Origin: Corynebacterium jeikeium
GTDB taxonomy: Bacteria; Actinomycetota; Actinomycetes; Mycobacteriales; Mycobacteriaceae
DNA length: 64,000 nucleotides
NCBI GenBank assembly: GCA_003955985.1
Contig: CP033784.1
Span: 2,456,252-2,520,251 of the forward strand
Direction: 5' to 3'
In this document: one piece after another, positions 36,215 through 51,119 of the stretch
How positions within the stretch are numbered: position 1 is the stretch's first letter
How the letters are laid out: every line of letters starts with the position of its first letter
Program-made: the position numbers and the translations under genes
The notes under the pieces: model-generated
What the model saw: the letters and a program-made list of their open reading frames with translations, nothing else
Database searches by the model: none
What the model was told of the DNA's origin: nothing

Positions 36215-37114
36215 TTAGGCGTCAGTCTCCGGGCGGACGACCATCATCGGGCAAGCAGCCGCCTGCAGGAGTGCACGCGAAGTGGAGCCGAGCAGCATGC
36301 CCTTGAAACCTCCGCGGCCGTGGCTGCCGACGACCAGCAGCTGCGAGCCTTCCGAGGCATCAGCCAGAGCACGAACCGGGCGGTCGCGGGTAACAACCTT
36401 CTTGATGGCCACTTCCGGGTACTTCTTAGCGTACTTCTCCAGACGGTGGCCGAGCAGAGCCTTCTGCTCCTCTTCCACAACCTGCCACTGGCTCTGAGCT
36501 GCAGAAAGGCCAGCCAGGGAAGCCTGTACCTGCATGTCCATCCAGGTGTGAACCGCAATCAGTTCGGCACCACGAGCATCGGCCTCACGGAATGCGTACT
36601 CCGTTGCCTTTTCGGAAATATCGGAGCCATCGACACCGACAACGACAGGACCGTACTTGGTCTCATCGGTTACCAGGTTGTCCTCGCGGACAACAACAAC
36701 CGGGCACGATGCGTGGGAAACAACAGCGGCGGAAACCGAACCCATGACCATGCCAGAGAGCCCACCCAGACCGCGAGAGCCCATAACCACCATGGTTGCC
36801 TGCTCAGACAGGTCGAGCAGCATGTCAATCGGACTGCCCTCTTCAATCTGGTGGCTGACATCTACCGACGGTGCGAAGTCGAGGGCAATCTTCTTGGCCT
36901 CGTTAATCTTCTCCAGGGTCTCGGCCTCAAGATCGTCGTAAAGCTCCTGCGGCGGAACCATGCCCTCTGCGTAGAGGAACTGCGGCATGGAGTAGCTGCT
37001 GACCAGACGGAGCGGCTCACCGCGCTTCACTGCGGTGTTAGCGGCCCACTTGACGGCGGTCTTGGATGCCTCCGAGCCATCGACCGCGCACACAATGATG
37101 TTCTGCCTTGGCAT
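36215..37114 (-). CDS. Universal stress protein with two Usp domains
   Basis: 299 residues, a tandem UspA duplication. Each half has the ATP-binding pattern G-2x-G-9x-G(S/T): GSRGLGGLSGMVMGSVS in the first and GSHGRGGFKGMLLGSTS in the second, so both probably bind ATP. Each half also opens with the nucleotide-site Asp (CAVDGS and VGVDGS). A perfect GGAGG lies 8 bases before the ATG at 37114, which rules out the longer open frame. It is cytoplasmic; the role in dormancy or stress is by family analogy. Confidence 0.92.
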   Translation of the reverse strand: MPRQNIIVCAVDGSEASKTAVKWAANTAVKRGEPLRLVSSYSMPQFLYAEGMVPPQELYDDLEAETLEKINEAKKIALDFAPSVDVSHQIEEGSPIDMLLDLSEQATMVVMGSRGLGGLSGMVMGSVSAAVVSHASCPVVVVREDNLVTDETKYGPVVVGVDGSDISEKATEYAFREADARGAELIAVHTWMDMQVQASLAGLSAAQSQWQVVEEEQKALLGHRLEKYAKKYPEVAIKKVVTRDRPVRALADASEGSQLLVVGSHGRGGFKGMLLGSTSRALLQAAACPMMVVRPETDA

Positions 37115-37411
37115 TGATTGCCTCCTTATTATGCGATCCATAAAAATTGGCTCTCCGCGGCCCGACCGCAACGCAGCTACACCTATCGCACCTGCTTGGA
37201 CGCCATTTTAATGGACAAGCTTTGCTATTTAGTCAACTCTTCCGAGCCAACCCTTTTATTACTTTCACCTCCACCCTACCCCCATTATGTTGCGACCGAC
37301 AGGGCAGAATGTTGTCCACCTACGCCATTAGGGGCGGTACCAACACAGCCCTGCGCCAGCAGCTCCGCTTGCCCGCCGGGTGAATCCGGGGCACCTGTTA
37401 AAGTCAGCCGT
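37115..37411. promoter_or_regulatory. Divergent region between usp and the pseudouridine synthase gene
   Basis: 297 bases. An open frame continues upstream of the synthase start through this region, but it runs over the usp promoter and ribosome binding site and has no similarity to the family, so I treat it as non-coding. No clear promoter boxes. Confidence 0.4.
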
Positions 37412-38443
37412 ATGCGTCGCATGCCACTGCCCATTCGCGATGGGCTCAACCCCTCCCGCATCGCCGCTCCCGGGCGTCGTGGCGATGCCCCCACCCGTGC
37501 GTGGGATCTGCTCGCAGGCGCTATCGCAGGTCAAACCCACCGCCACCCAGACGATGATGAAACGGCTGTGGCCAAGCGTTTTGCAGATGGGCTCGTCGTT
37601 CGCGCCAACTCAGTGCCCTACAGTCCAGATGACATGGTGAAGCCCGGCGCGGAAATGTGGTTTTACCGCACCCCGGCACCGGAGCGCACAATCGCGGGGC
37701 CGATGCCGATTGTCTTTCAAGATGACAACCTTGTGGTCGTCGACAAGCCGTCGTTTTTGGCAACGATGCCACGCGGCCGACACATCACGGAAACCGCTGT
37801 CGTACGCCTGCGGCGGGAGCTGGGAAATCCGGAGTTGGTTCCCGCGCATCGCCTCGACAGACTGACGTCGGGGTTGCTCATCTTTACCGCCCGGCGCGAA
37901 GTTCGTGGCGCCTACCAGGGGCTTTTCGCATCGGGGGAAGTCACTAAGCGCTACCACGCACTGACATCGCCCACACCCATCGCTGGCGCGACCAGCGAAG
38001 CCCTGCCCGAGACCCCACTGGAATTGCGCACACGACAGCACAAAATTGCTGGCCAAATGCAGGCTTATACTCTCGAGGGCGAGCCAAACGCCCACACCAT
38101 CATCGAGCACATTTCGCTTGTCGACGTGCCTTCGGACGCCGACGGCCTCGCTGCCGACAGTGGTCGCGTTGCGCTGTGGCAATTGAAACCCATCACCGGA
38201 CGCACTCATCAGCTGCGGCTGCACTTGAGTGAACTGGGCTTTCCCATCCTGGGTGACCAGTACTACCCGGAGATTCTGCCGCTGGAGGCCGAGAATACCT
38301 CGGAGCCCCTGCACCTGGTCTGTGTAGAAATGAGTTTCGCTGACCCCGTGACTGGTGAACAACGAACGTTCCATTCCCGCCGCAGCGTTTTCAATCCGCT
38401 TTCGCTGCCGGATATTAATTCGCCGTTGATCAAATCTAATTAG
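37412..38443 (+). CDS. RluA-family pseudouridine synthase
   Basis: Converts uridine to pseudouridine in rRNA or tRNA. 343 residues. The active-site Asp is D149 in AHRLDRLTSGLLIF. VVVDKPS (108-114) and GRTHQLRLHLSELGFPILGD also match the family. The N-terminal 90 residues lack a clear S4 domain. The start MRRMPLPIRDGL is chosen where family-like sequence begins; no strong ribosome binding site. The target uridine is not predictable. The ABC transporter genes follow after 17 bases on the same strand. Confidence 0.88.
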   Translation: MRRMPLPIRDGLNPSRIAAPGRRGDAPTRAWDLLAGAIAGQTHRHPDDDETAVAKRFADGLVVRANSVPYSPDDMVKPGAEMWFYRTPAPERTIAGPMPIVFQDDNLVVVDKPSFLATMPRGRHITETAVVRLRRELGNPELVPAHRLDRLTSGLLIFTARREVRGAYQGLFASGEVTKRYHALTSPTPIAGATSEALPETPLELRTRQHKIAGQMQAYTLEGEPNAHTIIEHISLVDVPSDADGLAADSGRVALWQLKPITGRTHQLRLHLSELGFPILGDQYYPEILPLEAENTSEPLHLVCVEMSFADPVTGEQRTFHSRRSVFNPLSLPDINSPLIKSN

Positions 38444-38460
38444 AAGAGAGCCCCTCCCCC

Positions 38461-39255
38461 ATGTCTGCCAAGCATGCAAAACGCCCCACCAAATCATCCG
38501 CTGAGTCTTCTTTGAAGCATTCCGCCCCACCAGCGGCGGCCTACGCTGAGGGGCTCACCAAGAAGTACGGTGTCGGCAATGCCGCTGTTACTGCACTGGA
38601 CCATGTCGATATCTCTTTTGCCGCTGGTGAGTTCACCGCGATTATGGGGCCGTCCGGGTCGGGTAAGTCGACATTGATGCACTGCATGGCCGGCTTGGAC
38701 TCCGCGACGTCGGGAAGCGCGTACATCGGCACGACGGAACTGTCGAAGCTGTCGGACAAGGAGATTACGGCGCTGCGGCGTGACCGCCTGGGCTTTGTGT
38801 TCCAGTCCTTCAACTTGGTGCCGACGTTGACAGCGGCGGAGAACATCACCCTGCCTATCAATATCGCTGGTCGTAAGGTGGATAAGCAGTGGTTCGAGGA
38901 AATCACCACGCGCCTCGGGCTTAAAGAACGGCTTACGCACCGCCCCTCGGAACTGTCCGGTGGCCAGCAGCAGCGTGTCGCCTGTGCGCGTGCCATTGTC
39001 AGCCGGCCGGAGATCATCTTTGGAGATGAGCCGACGGGCAACTTGGACTCGAACTCATCCCGTGAGGTGTTGACGATTCTCCGCGATGCGGTTGATGACA
39101 TCGGCCAGACCGTTGTCATTGTGACGCATGATGCCACCGCCGCGTCCTACGCAGACCGTGTTGTGTTCCTCGCGGATGGCCGCGTGGTTGACGAGCTTCG
39201 CAACCCCACGCCCGCCGATATTTTGGCGCGCATGGCAGATATTGAGAATCTTTAG
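38461..39255 (+). CDS. ABC transporter ATP-binding protein (MacB/LolD type)
   Basis: 264 residues. Walker A GPSGSGKST (63-71), signature LSGGQQQR (165-172) and Walker B IIFGDEP (185-191) with the catalytic Glu. An Ala/Ser/Lys-rich N-terminal tail of 27 residues precedes it. It pairs with the FtsX-like permease 21 bases downstream. Such pairs export lipids, peptides or antibiotics or act mechanically on envelope enzymes. Confidence 0.92.
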   Translation: MSAKHAKRPTKSSAESSLKHSAPPAAAYAEGLTKKYGVGNAAVTALDHVDISFAAGEFTAIMGPSGSGKSTLMHCMAGLDSATSGSAYIGTTELSKLSDKEITALRRDRLGFVFQSFNLVPTLTAAENITLPINIAGRKVDKQWFEEITTRLGLKERLTHRPSELSGGQQQRVACARAIVSRPEIIFGDEPTGNLDSNSSREVLTILRDAVDDIGQTVVIVTHDATAASYADRVVFLADGRVVDELRNPTPADILARMADIENL

Positions 39256-39276
39256 GAAGGCAGGTCATCTCTCCCC

Positions 39277-41901
39277 ATGGCATCATCGTCTTCCACGCTA
39301 AGCCGCGTCGCCTGGCGTAATATCACCTCGCACAAGTTGCGCCTCGTGCTCACAATTATTTCGGTCGTGCTGGGCACAGCCTTCATCACCGGCGCATTTG
39401 TGTTCACATCATCGCTGGACAAGGCCTTTAAGGGCGCAATGAGTACCGCTTATGACGGTGTCGACGTGGTGGTGACGGCCCCAGCTGACAATCCCGGTGC
39501 TCTCACCGAAGAAACCGCGCAGGAAATCGAAAGCTTCCCCGGGGTCCGAGCCCTCAACATTGGCGATCCCAACAACAGCATTACGGCCACGGGAGCCGAC
39601 GGCAAGCCGATTCAAACCAATGGTTCGCCATCGATGGGTCTTCCCTACTATCCAGCGGCCGAAGCGGTGGGCAACAAGGTCACGGTTACCGAGGGGCACG
39701 CGCCGGAAACACCAGGTGAGGTGGTCGTCAACTCCACCACCGCCGAACTCGGCAACCTCCACGTCGGCACTGAAATCAAAGTAGCCACCCGCCTCGATCG
39801 GGCGACGGTGAAGGTTGTCGGCATCGCTGATACCTCCATCGACGAAACCGGCTACCTCGCGGTCTTTTTCACCCAGAATCAGTGGCGCAAGCTCTACGGC
39901 GCGGACAGCCATATGGACATGTTCACCCTCGCCGCCGATTCCACCACTGACGCTGCCACGCTTACCCGTGATGTCGCAGAAGCATTCCCCGAGCTCAAGG
40001 TAGAGGCAGGCTCTAAGCTCGCCGAGGAGGCCTCCGAACGTGTCTCCTCTGCCTTAAGCTTTGTCAACTACTTCCTCATCGCTTTCGGGCTCATCGGGCT
40101 GCTTGTGGGCATCTTCATCATCTCCAATACTTTCACCATGCTGGTCACTCAGCGCATGAAGGAGTTCGCTCTCCTCCGCGCCCTCGGTGCTTCACGACGA
40201 CAGCTCACTGCGTCCGTCCTCTTGGAGGCATTCATTGTTGGCCTCATCGGTTCCGCACTAGGTGTCATCACGGGATTTGGGCTGAGCCAGGGGCTATTCA
40301 TGCTTCTCGATGCCATGAGTATCTCCATGCCCGGCGATGGCCTGACATTCGAACCGGTGGCAGTCATCGTTCCTCTCCTTGTCGGCGTGGCCATCACCAT
40401 GATCGCCGCCTGGACGCCGGCCGCCCGCGCTGGCGCGGTCCCTCCTGTAGAAGCCATGCGCTCTGGGGATCAAACAACCAGCAATAGCCTCAGTGCTAGG
40501 ACGTGGACCGGTACTGTGCTGGCGTCCGCCGCGATCGTAATCATTGCCTGGGCATTGCAGTGGAACGACGCAGAAACCAAGATTCGTGCCGTCTTCGTTG
40601 GTGTCGGTGCAGTGATGGCCGTAGCCTCCGTCTGGCTTGTCGGCCCCGCGCTGTCCATGCCTCTGATCGGAGGACTGGGGCGCGTCGTAGGTGCGCCTTT
40701 TGGAACCGTCGGCAAGCTTGCGGCGACGAACTCCCACCGCAATCCGCGCAGAACGGGAACCACATCGTTTGCACTGACGCTCGGGCTTGCGCTGGTGACT
40801 GTGATTGGCATGTTCGGTGTGTCCATGAAGGAGGCGGTCAATGAGTGGTCAGAGACCAATCTGACGGCTGACTTCGTGCTCTCGCCACCTCTGACCGCGC
40901 ATTCGGCCCTGCCACTTGGGGTCGAGGATGCGGTGAAGGATATCGATGGTGTCGACGACACCGCAACCTTGTCGATTGGCGCGCTACTGGTAATCCCACC
41001 TGAGGAAGCCGCCACGATGATAGCTTCCGACGGCGAACAAACTGAAGTCGGACCGGAATCTAGTAATGCGTCGGTTTTCAACTCCAACGTCGGCAAATGG
41101 TACGGCACTCGCGCCATCCAGGGCTCCCTGGATCTGGCCAAGCCGGATGCGGGAATTGTCATCAGCGAATCAACAGCGAAAAAGAATAGTTGGAACGTTG
41201 GCACTGAACTCGCAGTTGTTTCCAAAGGCGGCATAACACGGCTCCCCGTCACCGGCATTTTTGCTGACACAAGAGATCCAGGCCAGTCGATTATTGTCTC
41301 CGACGAAGCCGCCCATAAATATGTCAAAAGCAGCCACCTGTTGCCCTTCCAGACCTACGTCGATGTCTCCAATTCCATCGCGGCAGACAGCGGCTCCTTG
41401 GATAAAATGAAGCAAAAGCTTAGCGACGCAGTTGCGGACTACCTCGTAGTACAAGTGATGACTGCTAAGGAGTTTGCGGGCCTGGCTAATGCCTCTATCG
41501 ATGTCATGCTGGGAATCGTGTACGCACTGCTGGCACTGGCGGTCATCATTTCGATTCTGGGAATTATCAATACTGTCGCGCTCTCAGTTGTCGAGCGCCG
41601 CCAGGAGATTGGCATGCTTCGAGCCGTCGGCCTGCAGCGCTCGGGGATTCGCCGGATGATTCGCCTGGAATCTGTGGAAATCTCCATTTTCGGCGCGGTT
41701 GTGGGTATTGTCCTCGGCTTGTTCCTTGGCTGGTCACTGCTGACCGTGCTGAAGGATGAGGGCCTGAATACTATTGCGGTACCGTGGCTGCAGGTTGTTC
41801 TCACGCTGCTTGGGTCTGCGCTTGTAGGCGTTATTGCTGCTCTCGGACCTGGTCAGAAGGCCGCGAAGACACCACCTCTGGCCGCTATCGCAGACGAATA
41901 G
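39277..41901 (+). CDS. ABC transporter permease with two FtsX-like domains
   Basis: 874 residues. A first membrane helix (about 22-42) is followed by a large external domain (about 43-250, MacB periplasmic-like). A first FtsX-like block of three helices follows (about 263-385). Another helix pair and a second external domain (about 500-735) precede a final FtsX block (about 745-865). AGGAAGG lies upstream of the ATG. With the ATPase it forms a complete exporter (one fused permease, no separate substrate-binding protein). The substrate is unknown. A strong terminator follows. Confidence 0.9.
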   Translation: MASSSSTLSRVAWRNITSHKLRLVLTIISVVLGTAFITGAFVFTSSLDKAFKGAMSTAYDGVDVVVTAPADNPGALTEETAQEIESFPGVRALNIGDPNNSITATGADGKPIQTNGSPSMGLPYYPAAEAVGNKVTVTEGHAPETPGEVVVNSTTAELGNLHVGTEIKVATRLDRATVKVVGIADTSIDETGYLAVFFTQNQWRKLYGADSHMDMFTLAADSTTDAATLTRDVAEAFPELKVEAGSKLAEEASERVSSALSFVNYFLIAFGLIGLLVGIFIISNTFTMLVTQRMKEFALLRALGASRRQLTASVLLEAFIVGLIGSALGVITGFGLSQGLFMLLDAMSISMPGDGLTFEPVAVIVPLLVGVAITMIAAWTPAARAGAVPPVEAMRSGDQTTSNSLSARTWTGTVLASAAIVIIAWALQWNDAETKIRAVFVGVGAVMAVASVWLVGPALSMPLIGGLGRVVGAPFGTVGKLAATNSHRNPRRTGTTSFALTLGLALVTVIGMFGVSMKEAVNEWSETNLTADFVLSPPLTAHSALPLGVEDAVKDIDGVDDTATLSIGALLVIPPEEAATMIASDGEQTEVGPESSNASVFNSNVGKWYGTRAIQGSLDLAKPDAGIVISESTAKKNSWNVGTELAVVSKGGITRLPVTGIFADTRDPGQSIIVSDEAAHKYVKSSHLLPFQTYVDVSNSIAADSGSLDKMKQKLSDAVADYLVVQVMTAKEFAGLANASIDVMLGIVYALLALAVIISILGIINTVALSVVERRQEIGMLRAVGLQRSGIRRMIRLESVEISIFGAVVGIVLGLFLGWSLLTVLKDEGLNTIAVPWLQVVLTLLGSALVGVIAALGPGQKAAKTPPLAAIADE

Positions 41902-41920
41902 CCGCCGCTATATGAAAGCG

Positions 41921-41957
41921 CCCCGTGCAGATATAGTTTCTGCACGGGGTTTTATTT
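41921..41957 (+). terminator. Strong terminator after the ABC permease gene
   Basis: Perfect 11-bp stem CCCCGTGCAGA / TCTGCACGGGG (41921-41931 and 41939-41949), then TTTTATTT. Confidence 0.92.
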
Positions 41958-42012
41958 CGCCTTATTACCTAGGCCGAATCAGCTATCCGACTCACGCATT
42001 TCCGCTGGAAAT

Positions 42013-42456
42013 TTATACGGCTGCGTTGGCCTTGCGAACCTCGCGTTCACGATTCTTCAGCGCCTTATTGAGAAGCATAAGGAACCACACAAAGCCAACC
42101 GTCAGGATAATGTGGCCGAGTCCTGCAATTCCCGAGTACATCGGACCCCAGGCCTCCGGGCCTGAAACAACGTGGACGATACCGTTTGCCACCATCATGC
42201 CGATCGTCCAAACAATGCCGACATTCTGAACAATGAACCAGCGATCAAAGCCCTTGACAGCTGAAATATTGAATTGACCATCCAATGCCAGCGCAACCAA
42301 GAAAAAGATCGTGCCAAGGACAAGGAAATGCGTGTGCAGCGTATTGAGCTGCGTTTTATCGCCAAAATCCATTGCACGGGTAAATTCACGATAGAAAACG
42401 CCAGAGAATAGACCAAGACCGAGATAGACCGAAGCGGCTGTGAATAACTTACGCAT
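42013..42456 (-). CDS. DUF2871 family membrane protein
   Basis: 147 residues with four hydrophobic segments. The sequence LNTLHTHFLVLGTIFFL and GHIILTVGFVWFLMLLNKAL match the DUF2871 family of small Gram-positive membrane proteins. The conserved His residues could bind haem or metal, but no function is established. The start MRKLFTAASVYLGLGLFSGVFYRE is family-like. Confidence 0.82.
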   Translation of the reverse strand: MRKLFTAASVYLGLGLFSGVFYREFTRAMDFGDKTQLNTLHTHFLVLGTIFFLVALALDGQFNISAVKGFDRWFIVQNVGIVWTIGMMVANGIVHVVSGPEAWGPMYSGIAGLGHIILTVGFVWFLMLLNKALKNREREVRKANAAV

Positions 42457-42546
42457 ACTTCGTAGCCTACTCAGATAACACTGGCTTCTAAATGGACTAA
42501 ACCCAGGGGGTTAAACGAAAGTTTGATACCGCGAAACTAGAGGGCC

Positions 42547-43317
42547 TCAAACTAACCGCGCGAATCGAGCCACAACACGTTTCGGCACAGCCTTAAATAG
42601 AGCCATCACCAGACCATATAGACCGGGTGCGACCTCCGCTCGGCCGCTCTCCGCTGCACGTAACGTGCGCTCCACCAGATAACTGAGATTCTGCTCAGGC
42701 ATAAGACGCAACTTCACCGACTTCGCCTGCTTCACGACGTCCCGTAGCGCCTTGGTCTTAACCTTTCCCGGGTAGCAAATAGTTACAGTTACACCATTAG
42801 GTTTCAATTCCTCTCTAAGGCAGATACCCCAGTGCCGAATAAACGCTTTCGATGCTGTGTACACCGCCAGCCCTGGAGTTGGTGCTACAGCTGAGATCGA
42901 TGAAACGAAAATGATGTGGCCGTTCTTTTCGAATAAATCGTTTAGCGAGTAAACCGCTGCGACCGTACCGCGAATATTCGTCTGTATCATTTGATCAGCC
43001 TGCGAAAAATCCTGGGTTTTAACATCGCCATAATTCGCATACGCGGCATTGAGGATTAAATAAACTATCGTCGCGTGATGGCGGTCAACATGATTCCGGA
43101 GTTTATCGCCAAAATCATCATCGGACTGATCTAGACAAAGATATCGAAGACGAGGACCTTGCCTCTGCGAGAACTCAGCGTCTTCACCGGAAGAATCATC
43201 GTTGTAGCTACGAGAAACACACCAAATTTCATCTAGGTCTGGACGTAGCTGCCCAAGTCTATCGGCAAAGACGGCGCCTATGCCCCGAGATGCTCCAGTC
43301 ACGATTCCCACTCGCAT
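42547..43317 (-). CDS. Short-chain dehydrogenase/reductase
   Basis: 256 residues. Rossmann motif TGASRGIG near residues 7-14, NAAYA after the fourth strand, and the catalytic Ser with YTASK (Tyr-x3-Lys). The nucleotide is probably NADP(H). Substrate unknown. The ATG at 43317 gives the family start MRVGIVTGASRG; 11 further open codons upstream are not family-like. Codon use is less biased and more A/T-rich than in most neighbours, which may mean a later arrival or low expression. Confidence 0.88.
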   Translation of the reverse strand: MRVGIVTGASRGIGAVFADRLGQLRPDLDEIWCVSRSYNDDSSGEDAEFSQRQGPRLRYLCLDQSDDDFGDKLRNHVDRHHATIVYLILNAAYANYGDVKTQDFSQADQMIQTNIRGTVAAVYSLNDLFEKNGHIIFVSSISAVAPTPGLAVYTASKAFIRHWGICLREELKPNGVTVTICYPGKVKTKALRDVVKQAKSVKLRLMPEQNLSYLVERTLRAAESGRAEVAPGLYGLVMALFKAVPKRVVARFARLV

Positions 43318-43452
43318 GAATTCCAAGATACAGCCGACTGAGTCGAGCAATTAAAACGGCGCCGACGTAGCGCGCCGCATAGGAATAAGCATACGAACAG
43401 CAAAATGCAGCACTAAAACGCTAGTTAATTCTGTTTACCCGTAGGTACAAAA

Positions 43453-43476
43453 GTGGGCCGCAGCACCCAACCCCAC
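43453..43476 (-). terminator. Putative terminator downstream of 5S rRNA copy 1
   Basis: GTGGG/CCCAC short stem that on the minus strand is followed by TTTTG; the same arrangement occurs behind the second 5S gene (51461-51484), which supports function. Confidence 0.45.
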
Positions 43477-43517
43477 ACGGGAACTGGCTACCACGACCCA
43501 CAACAATAAACTTTTTA

Positions 43518-43635
43518 TGCCGGCGGCGACCTACTCTCCCACACCCTCCCGAGTGCAGTACCATCGGCGCTGGTGGACTTAGCTTCCGGGTTCGGAATGG
43601 GACCGGGCGTGACCCCACCGCTAACACCACCGACA
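43518..43635 (-). rRNA. rrf: 5S ribosomal RNA, operon 1
   Basis: 118 bases. The two ends pair over 11 bases (helix I), which sets the borders to within a base or two. The internal sequence (CCGAACCCGGAAGCTAAG, GGGAGAGTAGGTCGCCGCC) is typical of 5S. Identical in sequence to the second copy as far as I can see. It lies 99 bases after the 23S gene. Confidence 0.95.
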
Positions 43636-43734
43636 AAAACCAGGCAACAACCATCCCCACCACAACTTTGGGTGGGTGGTGTCATGCCAGACACTGAATA
43701 ACGGACGCGAGCAAAAACCCTGTAATTCACACTT

Positions 43735-48736
<5,002 letters not shown>

Positions 48737-49173
48737 CCCTTCAAATCAGAAGAATCAAAAAAACAATGAAAGGCCCAAAAACCTGACAAAAACAGACAAA
48801 CAACCACCACACACCAAAAACAGTGCGCGGCCTGGCCGTTATCCAAAAATAAAACGTTCTCCCCTTCGAACCGACGAGGCCAAAAAAGAAGAGAACAACC
48901 ATGATCTTTCCCACAAATGAAAAAACCACGCGAAAAGCACCCAAACAAAGGCGCCGCCACGCAATCCATCACCCGCAAGCACAAAAGGACCCAAAACAAA
49001 CAAAGGCCCCCGGCACCCACCAGCAACACACACGCGCAAACGACAACCAAACAAGCACTTTCCCAAAAAAGTATTAGTTAGTACATCGGCACACTATTGA
49101 GTTCTCACACAACACACACCCACGAAGACAACCACCCCAACCAGGGCAACCACCACATGAGCAGCAGAAGAAG
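48737..49173 (-). other. rRNA operon 1 leader
   Basis: Transcribed leader between the promoter and 16S. It contains the boxA-like sequence TGAGAACTCAATAGTGTGC (49107-49089 on the minus strand), typical of actinobacterial rrn leaders that recruit the Nus antitermination complex. It has long A-rich tracts and no gene. Confidence 0.8.
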
Positions 49174-49202
49174 ACTCTACCTTCACTGCAAACACAAGTC
49201 AA
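49174..49202 (-). promoter_or_regulatory. Promoter of rRNA operon 1
   Basis: -35 TTGACT (49202-49197), 17-base spacer, -10 TAGAGT (49179-49174) on the minus strand. The same -35 and position recur in front of operon 2. Confidence 0.8.
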
Positions 49203-49283
49203 ACCGACCGTGAATACAAAGTAAACTCTCCCCCACATCACCACAACAAGCAATCACATCGCCCTGTCGCGCTGACCCCGGAT

Positions 49284-49289
49284 ACATTA
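49284..49289 (-). promoter_or_regulatory. Conserved upstream element, possible second rrn promoter (operon 1)
   Basis: TGTGTGTAATGTATC on the minus strand is kept at the equivalent place before operon 2 although the flanks have diverged. TAATGT with an upstream TGTG resembles an extended -10. Confidence 0.45.
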
Positions 49290-49551
49290 CACACACTTCA
49301 CACATAAAGCGAACCCCCAGGTCACAATGACTTTCTTGGGTACTTTCGAGCTAATAGAAGACCATAACCCTAGAGTTTCACTTAAAGCTGTTCGGCAATG
49401 CGTTCGTTCACCGGCTTCTTACGCACACTCACGAGTTATCTCAGCAAAGTGACAAGTCTCGAGGCCTTCGTCGTAAAGCGAGATGGAGCGAAACCACCCC
49501 AATAGAAAGCTCCAGTGAGGAAAAGCTGGGCTAGGGAACTAAAGTCGAACT
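49290..49551. promoter_or_regulatory. Divergent region between rrn operon 1 and the NCS2 permease gene
   Basis: No gene or riboswitch recognised; I looked for a purine riboswitch core and did not find it. AGGGA lies about 14 bases before the GTG start, a poor ribosome binding site. Confidence 0.4.
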
Positions 49552-51000
49552 GTGACTACATCAACGAAGACCGATGCCCGGCCGGTCCATCCGGTCGATG
49601 AGTATCCGGGCCATGTGAAATTGCTTGTACTCGGCTTTCAACATGTGCTCGCCGCGTATGCAGGCGCGGTGGCAGTCCCGCTTTTCGTGGGCTGGGCACT
49701 TGTGGATGCCGGGCGTATGTCCCCATCCGATATTCCGCACCTAATTGCCGCGGACCTGTTTGTTGCCGGCATCGCCACCATCGTGCAGTCGGTGGGTATT
49801 TGGCGATTTGGTGTGCGGTTACCACTGATTCAGGGCTGTACCTTCTCTGCCGCCATTCCGATGGTCACTATCGGATCGCAATACGGCGTGCCCGCAATCT
49901 ACGGTTCGGTGATTGCATCGGGCATTTTCATGATGCTCTTTGCACCGCTTTTTGCGTCGCTTCTACGTCTATTTCCGCCGTTGGTCACTGGCACGGTGCT
50001 ATTGATTATCGGTACGACGCTTATGCCAGTCGCAGCTGACTGGGTTGGTGGCGGTGCTGAAGTCAAGGACACTCCTGATTTCGGCACGCCCCAAAACTTG
50101 GCAGTAGCTGTGTTTGTGTTGGTCTTGATTCTCAGTATTGAGCGTTGGGCACCGGAATGGCTCGCCCGAATCGCCGTTCTAGTGGGCATGATTTCTGGGT
50201 TGCTGCTGTGCATTCCATTGGGAATGGTGGATTGGTCTGGGACTAAGGACTCACCAATCTTTGGGCTGACACATCCGTTCTACTTCGGCATGCCTGAGTT
50301 TGTCTTCTCGGCTGTATTTGCCATGTGCATTGTCTCGCTTGTGACTATGGTCGAGGCGACTGGAGATGTGCTTGCAATCGGTGAGATTACCGAGACCGAG
50401 ATTGATAATCGCCGTATTGCCGACACACTGCGTGCCGACGGTGCTGCGACCGTGATCGGCGGTATTTTCAATACCTTCGAATACACGGCGTTTGCCCAGA
50501 ACATCGGCGTCCTGTCCATCACGGGCGTGCGATCCCGATGGGTTACCGCAGCTGCAGGCGGAATGCTGCTGATTCTGGGACTGATTCCAAAGACGGCCGC
50601 TCTCGTTGCTGCTATCCCGGCTCCAGTTTTGGGAGGTGCCGGTATCGCCTTGTTCGGCATGGTCGCAGCATCCGGCGTCCGCACCCTATCCAAGGTTAAG
50701 TTCACTGAATCCAACGTGATCGTGGTTGGTATTCCGTTGGCACTGGCATTGCTTCCGGCTGTATCGCCCGAACTATTCTCCGGACTGCCGGCATGGGCAC
50801 AAACGTTTATGGCCTCAGGAATCTGCGTAGGTTCCGTCGCAGCTATTATCTTGAACCTTTTGTTCAACACCGCCGACCGTGCACCGCACGCAGTTACTCC
50901 GAGCGCTCACGACACCTTCCGCGGAGGTATCAACTCTGAAGATAAGGACCACGACGGCTACGGCGACGTCCCGCCCGCTAAGCCAAGCAGTAATAACTAA
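49552..51000 (+). CDS. NCS2-family purine (xanthine/urate) permease
   Basis: 482 residues, 12-14 membrane segments. FQHVLAAYAGAVAVPL at the N-terminus is the NCS2 mark, and NTFEYTAFAQNIGVLSITGV is the xanthine/uric-acid-type motif rather than that of uracil permeases. LPLIQGCTFSAAIPM also fits. The C-terminal 45 residues are hydrophilic. It starts at a GTG with a weak ribosome binding site. It is the only gene between the two rRNA operons and points against them. Proton-driven import of xanthine, urate or related purines is expected. Confidence 0.88.
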   Translation: MTTSTKTDARPVHPVDEYPGHVKLLVLGFQHVLAAYAGAVAVPLFVGWALVDAGRMSPSDIPHLIAADLFVAGIATIVQSVGIWRFGVRLPLIQGCTFSAAIPMVTIGSQYGVPAIYGSVIASGIFMMLFAPLFASLLRLFPPLVTGTVLLIIGTTLMPVAADWVGGGAEVKDTPDFGTPQNLAVAVFVLVLILSIERWAPEWLARIAVLVGMISGLLLCIPLGMVDWSGTKDSPIFGLTHPFYFGMPEFVFSAVFAMCIVSLVTMVEATGDVLAIGEITETEIDNRRIADTLRADGAATVIGGIFNTFEYTAFAQNIGVLSITGVRSRWVTAAAGGMLLILGLIPKTAALVAAIPAPVLGGAGIALFGMVAASGVRTLSKVKFTESNVIVVGIPLALALLPAVSPELFSGLPAWAQTFMASGICVGSVAAIILNLLFNTADRAPHAVTPSAHDTFRGGINSEDKDHDGYGDVPPAKPSSNN

Positions 51001-51072
51001 CTTCGGTACTTTGATTAGCGTGGCTGGATAGCTCAATCCCAGACCGCGCTGGCGTAATTAAATACAACACAT

Positions 51073-51119
51073 TCCCGTATGGGCGCAGGCAATACCTCGC
51101 CCATACGGGATTTCCTTTT
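51073..51119 (+). terminator. Terminator after the NCS2 permease gene
   Basis: Perfect 13-bp stem TCCCGTATGGGCG / CGCCCATACGGGA (51073-51085 and 51098-51110), then TTTCCTTTT. Confidence 0.88.

Noticed and set aside
37118..37411. N-terminal extension of the pseudouridine synthase (98 codons)
   Set aside because: It would cover the usp ribosome binding site and promoter and has no family similarity.
49290..49551. Purine riboswitch before the NCS2 permease
   Set aside because: The conserved core bases of purine or PRPP/guanidine-type switches were not found by eye.
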